Assembly: GCA_025354065.1 (NCBI GenBank)
Contig: JANXNM010000214.1
Coordinates: forward strand, 1 to 5,758
Direction: 5' to 3'
Length of the DNA stretch: 5,758 nt
DNA from: Synechococcales cyanobacterium 340R_concoct_173_sub
GTDB lineage: Bacteria; Cyanobacteriota; Cyanobacteriia; Leptolyngbyales; Leptolyngbyaceae
The position numbers and the translations under genes are program-made. This document shows, one piece after another, positions 1 through 5,055 of the stretch (the stretch's first letter is position 1; each line of letters opens with the position of its first letter). The notes beneath the pieces were generated by a model. That model was not told the DNA's origin, did not search any database, and saw only the letters and a list, made by a program, of their open reading frames with translations.

Positions 1-10
1 TATCAGTTGA

Positions 11-18
11 AAGAGAGG
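11..18 (+). promoter_or_regulatory. Ribosome binding site of the antitoxin gene
   Basis: The purine-rich stretch AAGAGAGG ends 6 bases before the ATG at 25, a normal Shine-Dalgarno distance. It favours ATG 25 over the TTG at 7, which would put this site inside the gene, and over the later ATG at 37. Confidence 0.55.
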
Positions 19-24
19 CGATCG

Positions 25-336
25 ATGAATCTTACAATGCTTGTTAAAACCTTAGACTCCGGACAAGTGGAGGCATCTGTTCTAGAATTTCCAGGATGTC
101 GCATTGAGGCATCGTCGAGAGATATTGCGATCGATCAGTTACGGACGACGTTAATTAATCGGCTACAAGATACGGAACTATTACCGTTTGAGATTCCTGT
201 AAATCTTGCTAATCCTTGGGTGAAGTTATTTGGGTTATTTAAGGACGATCCCTATTTTGATGAGGTCGTGAACATTATGCAGGCAGAACGCGATGCCTTA
301 GGTAATGAAGAGATTGACCCCGCTTATTATTCGTAA
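25..336 (+). CDS. Antitoxin of a cyanobacterial VapBC-type toxin-antitoxin pair
   Basis: This 103-residue protein lies 5 bp upstream of a PIN-domain toxin gene in the same direction, the standard antitoxin-first order. The N-terminal half (residues about 5-40) reads like a HicB-type fold: a hydrophobic strand, the phrase EFPGCRIEA, then a helix with DQLR, as in proteins with an 'LPGC...A...' pattern. The C-terminal part carries the motif NPWVKLFGLFKDDPYFDEV and a short acidic tail. From memory, this pattern is typical of small cyanobacterial proteins paired with VapC and is probably the toxin-binding segment. Family role (known): it neutralises the RNase toxin by direct binding and often represses its own operon. 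The frame is intact although the partner toxin appears broken, so it may be an orphan antitoxin. Its promoter lies outside the window. The family assignment rests on pattern and context, with no alignment. Confidence 0.75.
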   Translation: MNLTMLVKTLDSGQVEASVLEFPGCRIEASSRDIAIDQLRTTLINRLQDTELLPFEIPVNLANPWVKLFGLFKDDPYFDEVVNIMQAERDALGNEEIDPAYYS

Positions 337-341
337 TTTCA

Positions 342-792
342 ATGACAAATTTGATTTTAGATACGGACCATATGTCATTAATTCTGCGCGGGGATAATCA
401 GCTTCGAGAGCGGGCATTGCGGGAACCCAATCTCTCAATTGCCGTTGTGACGTTTCAGGAAGTGTTTAACGGTTGGACAACACGTATTAATCAAGCGAAG
501 CCGGATGAGGATTTTGTGGCGTTGTACTCTCGCCTCTGTAGTGCGATTCTCATCACTGAGAGGCTTCGCCAACGACTATTTTAAGCAAACGGAAATTCTG
601 ACTTTTGATTCAGATTCAGATATGGTGTTTCGAGCGCTTCTAAAAAATAATCCACCACTCCGTAAAGCTCGATTACAACGAGACATGAGAATTGCTGCGA
701 TTGCATTAGCTAATGATGCAACGATCGTAACCTGCAACACGAAGGACTTCATACAAGTGCCAGGATTGAAGATAATAGATTGGACAATGTAG
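342..792 (+). pseudogene. vapC: VapC-like PIN-domain toxin, split by a frameshift
   Basis: Two overlapping frames together make one PIN-domain ribonuclease. The first (342-584, 80 residues) has the N-terminal LILDTDHMSL strand with the metal-binding Asp at 360-362 and the TFQE motif with Glu at 459-461. It ends at a TAA (582-584). The second, in the +1 frame and in register from about 565, carries FDSDSD, then QRDMRIAAIALAN (Asp at 682-684), then the final VTCNTKDF...VPGLKIIDW (Asp at 745-747). All acidic residues of the PIN site are therefore present but in two frames. Family members (about 130-145 residues) cleave tRNA or other RNA. The segment between the Y of LYSRL and ILTFD is about 8 residues longer than I expect, and that extra stretch forms a hairpin resembling another repeat here. 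I infer a repeat insertion rather than a simple sequencing slip. The second frame could only start at an internal ATG (505), which would lack the first catalytic Asp. Confidence 0.8.
532..575 (+). repeat. Palindromic repeat inside vapC at the frameshift
   Basis: GCCTCT (532-537) pairs with AGAGGC (559-564), and inside it AGTG (540-543) pairs with CACT (554-557), giving a hairpin. The stretch also matches the minus strand of 1909-1938: CGATTCTC (544-551 here) and GCTTCGCCAACGA (563-575 here) are identical in both. They are separated by 11 bases here and 9 there, and both spacers contain GAGA/AGAG. The two copies therefore seem to belong to one dispersed repeat family. The stretch lies exactly where the toxin reading frame changes. 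No clear target-site duplication can be defined. Confidence 0.6.
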
Positions 793-809
793 ACGATCGC
801 CCCTCCTCC

Positions 810-971
810 CTAAACTAACGCAGAAAGCCGATCGCACATATCCCGCACCTGTATGTGATCAGGAAACAACGTCAGATAATCATCCAAATCCCGAATTACC
901 ATTTCAATCAAGTCTGTAGAGGCTTCAGGGGCACGATTACTGGAGGTGCGATCATTAATACTAGCTATATT
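810..971 (-). pseudogene. Start-less open frame, probable 3' remnant of a lost gene
   Basis: Read on the minus strand, 53 codons are open between an in-frame TAA (972-974) and the TAG at 810-812. There is no ATG, GTG or TTG near the beginning. The first ATG (900-902) would give only 30 residues. The predicted peptide looks like real protein rather than noise: an 'NRAPEASTDLIE' segment followed by an amphipathic helical stretch, 'RDLDDYLTLFPDHIQ' and 'VRDMCDRLSALV'. I do not recognise the family. It ends 18 bp from the vapC stop in convergent orientation. The best reading is the C-terminal end of a truncated gene. A short gene with a non-standard start, or chance, cannot be excluded. Confidence 0.4.
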
Positions 972-1214
972 TTATTGTAAGACAAGCGATCGATTACAAG
1001 TGAGCTTAACTGAAAATCACAGGACGTAGTATTTTTATCTTTGGAAATCTAGGTTAAGACTGCGATCACGTAAGTAGAAAAGCTGTAAAGTTAGCTGTTT
1101 TATATGCTTAAGTATAATTTTTATTTCGATGAAGTAATGGCGAGACTCCAAATACCCCGCCAGTTAATCAATTAATGAATTGAACTTCACTCTAAAATAC
1201 TAGAGACCGAGTGT
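972..1214. other. Intergenic stretch without a recognisable gene
   Basis: This AT-rich spacer lies between the gene remnant and the secreted-protein gene. I see one HIP1 core near 987-992, a 12-bp partial tandem repeat starting with AGCTGT at 1081 and 1093, and a weak pairing of TGGCG (1138-1142) with CGCCA (1158-1162). None of these amounts to a supported feature. It must contain the transcription end of the minus-strand gene, but no hairpin followed by a T-run is visible. Confidence 0.5.
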
Positions 1215-1652
1215 TTACAGCTTGACTCTGAAAGTCCCAAAGGTTGAACAAGAGCGCGATCGTACCTTTGCTGTCCGATCGCTTGTAAAAAATTTGTTTG
1301 AACCACTATTGCTTGGAATCTCAATAGTATAGGATTGCATATGAGAAACCAATTTATCGCTAGTTTCAAAGGCTTTCATGCCGAATTTAGCCAGCATAAC
1401 AGGTACGGGTTCGCCTGCGCTGGAAATCAAGTCGAAGTTAACAGCACCTTGCTGTCGAATATCATTACCATTGATATTACTGGACCAGTCACCCCACTTC
1501 ATAGAGATATTCCCCCTAGCTTGCCCAATTATGCAAAGTGGACCTTGATATTCATTTTTCATTGTCCACCAACCTGCGTGAGCAGGACTAATAAATGCAC
1601 CAACAAAAGCAGCGGCAGAGATTCCAGCGAAGAACAAAGATTTTAATTTCAT
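1215..1652 (-). CDS. Small secreted or periplasmic protein of unknown function
   Basis: This 145-residue protein starts at the ATG on 1650-1652. It has a textbook Sec signal peptide: basic MKLK, a hydrophobic core (about residues 5-21) and a likely signal peptidase I site after AHA at residue 26. The mature part would be about 119 residues, beginning GWWTMKNEYQG. It has only two cysteines (40 and 135), which could form a disulfide outside the cytoplasm, and it is rich in Ser, Asn and Gly with alternating polar and hydrophobic strands, suggesting a small beta-rich domain. I do not recognise a family. The nearest genes are far on both sides, so it is probably transcribed alone. A TTGACT (1673-1678, minus) lies too close to the start for a normal promoter arrangement, and no strong ribosome binding site is visible. 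The signal peptide supports a real gene; the function is unknown. Confidence 0.75.
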   Translation of the reverse strand: MKLKSLFFAGISAAAFVGAFISPAHAGWWTMKNEYQGPLCIIGQARGNISMKWGDWSSNINGNDIRQQGAVNFDLISSAGEPVPVMLAKFGMKAFETSDKLVSHMQSYTIEIPSNSGSNKFFTSDRTAKVRSRSCSTFGTFRVKL

Positions 1653-1803
1653 GTTTACAATTTAGATTGAACAGTCAAAACTAGTGTAAAAAAAATACAT
1701 TATTGAGATCCGTATATTTTCGGTAATTTACCTATTTCTGGGCAATTCTCAGTATTCTCTGGCAAGTTGATGACCTTTCGGCGTTGCTAAATCAGGGAAT
1801 GAA

Positions 1804-1859
1804 GTTGTAAAACTGAATAGTTAGAAGATTGAGTCAGCTTGAATGTTCAGTTTTGCAAC
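1804..1859. repeat. Inverted repeat, 14-bp arms with a 28-base loop
   Basis: GTTGTAAAACTGAA (1804-1817) pairs with TTCAGTTTTGCAAC (1846-1859). Thirteen of 14 positions are complementary, and the remaining one would be a G-U pair in a plus-strand RNA. The flanks (GGCGTTGC at 1780-1787 and GCTGCACC at 1889-1896) are also loosely inverted, which would fit a MITE-like or decayed insertion-sequence element of about 115-120 bp. No transposase or target duplication is present. It could instead form a transcribed hairpin. Confidence 0.55.
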
Positions 1860-1908
1860 CCAAATTTTTCACACCTATTTTCAGGAATGCTGCACCCAAG
1901 CATTCGCA

Positions 1909-1947
1909 TCGTTGGCGAAGCATCTCCCTGGAGAATCGGACTTCGCC
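1909..1947. repeat. Nested palindromic dispersed repeat
   Basis: The outer arms are GGCGAAG (1914-1920) and CTTCGCC (1941-1947), and the inner arms are TCTCC (1923-1927) and GGAGA (1930-1934). The minus strand of 1909-1938 shares CGATTCTC and GCTTCGCCAACGA with the repeat inside vapC (544-575), in the same order and nearly the same spacing. This makes it a second copy of that family. Confidence 0.6.
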
Positions 1948-2031
1948 CTGCAATACAAACTAGCACTGAACCCAACTTCCCAAATCGCTCCTCCAGCAAC
2001 GATCGCAATTTTCTCTTGGCTAGGTTGAGCG

Positions 2032-2090
2032 GCGATCGCTCTTCTCGATTTAGAGCGTTAACGTAGGCTCTCGAAGAGCATTGCGATTCT
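2032..2090. repeat. Compound palindromic repeat anchored on a HIP1 octamer
   Basis: It begins with the full HIP1 octamer GCGATCGC (2032-2039). GCTCT (2038-2042) can pair with AGAGC (2052-2056), and GCTCT (2067-2071) with AGAGC (2075-2079). Alternatively, GCTCTTC (2038-2044) can pair over the whole length with GAAGAGC (2073-2079). It ends in GCGATTCT (2083-2090), also found inside the vapC repeat. The architecture is that of a short cyanobacterial dispersed repeat. Confidence 0.55.
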
Positions 2091-2147
2091 GGAAACTTGG
2101 ATGAAGAAGCAATCCGATCGTAATTCTTAATAGGAAACTATATTGCC

Positions 2148-2624
2148 TTAAACTTGTTCAACCATCCAAAGCAACATTCCTAAAATCACCTCTGTTGGAG
2201 GCAATGGATAATCCGTCAAATCCACCGTGACGGTCTGCCCCTGTAGTTTCATAAATCGCCAAGTAGTTCCGCGACTGACACAGCCATAGATCGTGTCGAT
2301 CGGTTTGCCGCAGTCCTGATTAAACCTTTGCGCGACGACCATGGACGCAAGACATTGACCTATCCCTTTTTTAAGATGTTCTTTTTTGGATTCAATAAGC
2401 ACGATCGCAGGTGCTTCAATCGCGAGTTGATCATTTGATTGACTGATTAAAAAATCACAATATCCATTCAGCCCCACATTAAAATCAACATTGAATTCCT
2501 CGCCGGAAAACACACTAATATCATTGTGTAAAATCCGTCGAACTTCTAGTAAAACCGGATTGATAGGTAAGCCCGAGCAAGACGAAACCCTATTTTTTTG
2601 GCATTTTTTCTGGATTGATGGCAA
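2148..2624 (-). CDS. PD-(D/E)XK-like cyanobacterial protein, probably N-terminally truncated
   Basis: The frame codes for up to 158 residues. The core resembles a group of cyanobacterial proteins of unknown function with a restriction-endonuclease-like fold. It has PVLLEVRR (about 23-30, with a conserved Glu), ISVFSGEEFNVD, GLNGYCDFLIS with Asp 57, IVLIESKKE giving Glu 78-x-Lys 80, then GIGQCLASMVVAQRFN with Gln 90, and TTWRFMKL near residues 120-127. Asp-57 with Glu-78/Lys-80 fits a PD-(D/E)XK metal site. Remembered relatives run to about 200-230 residues, with 50-70 more before the core, and that part is missing here. The frame is closed by a TAG just upstream (2640-2642), and the only start is TTG at 2622-2624. 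It may be a shortened gene or a decaying one. The gene is divergent from mutY, with a 66-bp gap to the ATG I chose for mutY. No substrate can be inferred. Confidence 0.65.
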   Translation of the reverse strand: MPSIQKKCQKNRVSSCSGLPINPVLLEVRRILHNDISVFSGEEFNVDFNVGLNGYCDFLISQSNDQLAIEAPAIVLIESKKEHLKKGIGQCLASMVVAQRFNQDCGKPIDTIYGCVSRGTTWRFMKLQGQTVTVDLTDYPLPPTEVILGMLLWMVEQV

Positions 2625-2690
2625 AAATACAATGGAATACTAGTGCGATCGTTTAGGATATTTCAACGCATTTGCATAGACAGTCACTCA

Positions 2691-3842
2691 ATGAAAACCT
2701 CTATCCTTCAATCAGATTCCCCGCCTGAACATTCACTCAAAGCCCAAGACCTCGATTCTGAGGCTTTAAGCCGATCGCTTCTAGATTGGTATCAAATCTC
2801 AGGCCGAGATCTACCTTGGCGAAAAACCCGAGATCCCTATAAAATCTGGATTTCGGAAATCATGCTCCAACAAACCCAAGTTAAAACCGTCCTTCCCTAT
2901 TTCGATCGCTGGCTAACTCTATTTCCTACTCTAGAAACATTAGCTAATTCTCAGTTGCAGTCTGTGTTGAAAGCATGGGAAGGCTTGGGTTACTATGCAC
3001 GGGCACGAAATATTCATAAGGCCGCAATTGTTATAATGGAAAGGTTCTCAGGACGATTTCCCGACACATTAGAAAATGCAATGCTATTGCCTGGAATCGG
3101 GCGAACAACCGCTGGAGGAATCCTGAGTTCTGCATTTGATCTACCCTTGCCCATTCTCGACGGCAACGTAAAACGGGTTCTGTCACGATTAATTAATCTG
3201 CCCGTCCCGCCCGATCGAAATCTTGCAACTTTATGGGAAACTTCCGCATCATTAGTTCCGCTTAACCAAGGGCGCGACTTCAATCAAGCATTTATGGACC
3301 TTGGGGCCACAGTTTGTATCCCAAAAGCACCTAATTGTGTAGTTTGTCCGTGGAATCGGTTCTGCAAGTCGTACAATTTAGGAGTTCAAAATCAAAGACC
3401 CATGACCGAACCAAAAGTTCCCATTCCCCACAAAATTATTGGCGTTGCAGTAATCTGGAACAGCAATCAAGATAATACTATTCTGATCGATCGTCGTAAG
3501 CCGGAAGGACTTTTGGGTGGAATGTGGGAATTCCCTGGAGGTAAGATCGAACCGGGTGAAACCATTCCTGAATGTATCAAACGAGAAATTCAAGAAGAAC
3601 TAGGAATTGAAATTGCGGTTGATGAATCCCTGATGATCATTGACCACGCTTATAGTCACTTCAAAGTAACCCTCCATGTCTACCATTGTCGTCACCTCGG
3701 CGGTATTCCTCAAACTATTGAATGTGACGAAATTAAATGGGTAACATTATCAGAGTTGAATGAGTATCCGTTCCCGACGGCTAATTTAAAAATCATTCAA
3801 ACATTACAACAGTCCGGTCCGCGTTTTCCGGTTTCTCCCTGA
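2691..3842 (+). CDS. mutY: A/G-specific adenine DNA glycosylase MutY
   Basis: This 383-residue protein removes adenine mispaired with 8-oxoguanine in base-excision repair. The N-terminal HhH-GPD domain has the catalytic Glu 56 in WISEIMLQQTQV, the helix-hairpin-helix LLPGIGRTTAGGIL (about 132-145) and the catalytic Asp 157 in ILDGNVKRVL. The 4Fe-4S ligands Cys 209, 216, 219 and 225 have the canonical C-x6-C-x2-C-x5-C spacing. The C-terminal MutT-like domain shows a complete Nudix box (about 284-306: G-x5-E-x7-REIQEELGI), then YSHF (321-324), matching the FSH region that reads 8-oxoguanine in known MutY structures. A complete Nudix box is notable because the E. coli MutY domain lacks it. I chose ATG 2691. 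A GTG at 2643 would add 16 unmatched residues, and the N-terminus already runs about 28 residues before the first conserved segment. The stop overlaps the next gene's start (TGATG), so the two are probably co-transcribed. No clear promoter is visible. Confidence 0.95.
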   Translation: MKTSILQSDSPPEHSLKAQDLDSEALSRSLLDWYQISGRDLPWRKTRDPYKIWISEIMLQQTQVKTVLPYFDRWLTLFPTLETLANSQLQSVLKAWEGLGYYARARNIHKAAIVIMERFSGRFPDTLENAMLLPGIGRTTAGGILSSAFDLPLPILDGNVKRVLSRLINLPVPPDRNLATLWETSASLVPLNQGRDFNQAFMDLGATVCIPKAPNCVVCPWNRFCKSYNLGVQNQRPMTEPKVPIPHKIIGVAVIWNSNQDNTILIDRRKPEGLLGGMWEFPGGKIEPGETIPECIKREIQEELGIEIAVDESLMIIDHAYSHFKVTLHVYHCRHLGGIPQTIECDEIKWVTLSELNEYPFPTANLKIIQTLQQSGPRFPVSP

Positions 3843-5032
3843 TGGTTAGTCAATCCCATTCTAGAATCATTCGATCGCGATCGGCCCATAGTCAGCCCTC
3901 CATTTCAACTTCAATACGATGGGGCGAACGATCGGCACTTGATCGCGGTCCGGTTGTGGGCACATTAGCCAACCGTAACCATCGCAATGTCATCGGTGCT
4001 CACGGCGGCAGCTATGGCATTTATCGCGCTCTTTCCGTTGCGTCCGGTGAATTAGATCCTCGTCATCAGGCATTATTGGAGCATACTGAACCATTGATCA
4101 CGATCGCCCCTAATGAGGCTTGGTTTGACCCGACAAAAATTGTGTCGCTTGATCCTTGGGGCGCGATCGTTACTGAAATGTTTGCGCCGCTTATTCAAAA
4201 GGGGTATCAAATTCGTCCAACTATTGCAATTACTCAAGCGCATTTAAATTTGCCAGAAATTCAGAATGCGATTGCTAAAGGAACCTTAACTATTGACGGT
4301 GAGATTCTAAAACCCAATGGATCAATAAAAGTGACAAAGATTGCGATCGACCCAGTTTGGTATCTTCCAGGAATTGCAAAACGATTGGAAATTGATGAAC
4401 AATCATTACGACAAGCGCTACACGATCAAACGGGTGGAATGTTTCCCGAATTTCTAAATAATCGTGACTTAAAAGTATGGTTACCCCCGATCGGAAATAC
4501 TACGGTCTACATTTTTGGCAATGCGGATCAAATTCAAAATGAATCACGAGAACTAGCATTGCGAGTACATGATGAGTGTAATGGTTCTGATGTTTTTGGG
4601 TCCGATATTTGTACCTGCCGCCCCTATTTGATTCAGGGAATTGAAGAAAGTATTAAAACAGCACAGTCAGGTGGAACGGGCATTGTGGCCTATTTCCGAA
4701 AGGAAGGTCGTGCCTTAGGAGAAGTGACTAAATTCTTAGTTTACAATGCTCGCAAACGTCAGGGCGATCGGGTGGATCAATACTTTGAGCGAACCGAATG
4801 TGTGGCTGGGGTCCAAGATTCGCGTATGCAGGTATTGATGCCGGATGTATTGCATTGGTTGGGGATAAAACGCATCGATCGCCTTGTTTCAATGAGCGAT
4901 CATAAATACAATGCGATCGTCAATTCAGGCATTCAAGTGATCGATCGTATTATGTTAATTGATGACTTAATCCCTCTAGATGCGAGGGTAGAAATCGAGG
5001 CAAAGAAGGCCGCAGGATACTACAGTGCGTAA
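3842..5032 (+). CDS. GTP cyclohydrolase II family protein, long URC1-type
   Basis: This 396-residue protein has two parts. Residues about 25-210 match the 'GTP cyclohydrolase N-terminal' domain found in URC1-like proteins, with GPVVGTLANRNHRNVIGAHGGSY, VSLDPWG and IDPVWYLPGIAKR. Residues about 215-395 are the GTP cyclohydrolase II domain. It has zinc ligands C246-x10-C257-x-C259 (ECNGSDVFGSDICTC), RKEGRALGE (286-294), equivalent to RQEGRGIGL of RibA, and QDSR (325-328), whose Asp 326 and Arg 328 match the catalytic Asp and Arg of E. coli RibA. RibA opens GTP in the first step of riboflavin synthesis. URC1 relatives are linked to uracil catabolism, usually beside URC4 and an uracil phosphoribosyltransferase gene. 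Neither is in view, so the pathway is undecided. The substitution of SMSDHKYNAI for the usual NNP-type RibA segment supports the URC1 group. The ATG overlaps the mutY stop by one base, indicating coupling. The first 25 residues, rich in Ser and Arg, are poorly conserved. Confidence 0.88.
   Translation: MVSQSHSRIIRSRSAHSQPSISTSIRWGERSALDRGPVVGTLANRNHRNVIGAHGGSYGIYRALSVASGELDPRHQALLEHTEPLITIAPNEAWFDPTKIVSLDPWGAIVTEMFAPLIQKGYQIRPTIAITQAHLNLPEIQNAIAKGTLTIDGEILKPNGSIKVTKIAIDPVWYLPGIAKRLEIDEQSLRQALHDQTGGMFPEFLNNRDLKVWLPPIGNTTVYIFGNADQIQNESRELALRVHDECNGSDVFGSDICTCRPYLIQGIEESIKTAQSGGTGIVAYFRKEGRALGEVTKFLVYNARKRQGDRVDQYFERTECVAGVQDSRMQVLMPDVLHWLGIKRIDRLVSMSDHKYNAIVNSGIQVIDRIMLIDDLIPLDARVEIEAKKAAGYYSA
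3872..3883. repeat. Tandem HIP1 core inside coding sequence
   Basis: CGATCGCGATCG is two HIP1 cores fused into one 12-base perfect palindrome in the poorly conserved N-terminal coding region of the GTP cyclohydrolase II gene, where it contributes to the Arg/Ser-rich stretch. HIP1 is an over-represented cyanobacterial genome signature. Here it adapts to the reading frame and does not interrupt it. Confidence 0.7.
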
Positions 5033-5055
5033 CGGCATATGCGTAAAACAGACTA

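Larger units (their letters stand above)
1653..2147. other. Repeat-filled 495-bp spacer
   Basis: No convincing gene lies here. Plus-strand open frames of 60-75 codons run straight through the palindromes and show no protein-like motif. The stretch holds three separate inverted-repeat structures, listed individually. Two resemble short cyanobacterial dispersed repeats, and one (1804-1859) could be a larger hairpin or a fragment of a non-autonomous element. The part from 1653 to about 1775 should contain the promoter of the minus-strand secreted-protein gene, but I cannot define it. Confidence 0.55.

Noticed and set aside
530..570. TCGCC direct repeats (530-534 and 566-570) as a target-site duplication of the inserted repeat
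   Set aside because: Removing the 36 bases between them would not restore the toxin reading frame.
505..792. A separate 95-residue gene starting at the internal ATG 505
   Set aside because: Its first 20 residues are out of frame with the toxin and meaningless, and the rest is plainly the C-terminal half of the PIN domain.
1188..1213. CACTC/GAGTG pairing as a terminator of the secreted-protein gene
   Set aside because: There are only five pairs around a 16-base loop, with no T-run after it, and it directly abuts the stop codon.
1335..1646. A 103-codon plus-strand open frame opposite the secreted-protein gene
   Set aside because: It is antisense to a frame with a clear signal peptide, and its translation has no protein-like pattern.
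1839..2066. Plus-strand open frames of 61-75 codons in the repeat-rich spacer
   Set aside because: They run through the palindromic repeats and have no recognisable motif or ribosome binding site.
2643..2690. The GTG at 2643 as the mutY start
   Set aside because: It would add 16 residues with no family support.
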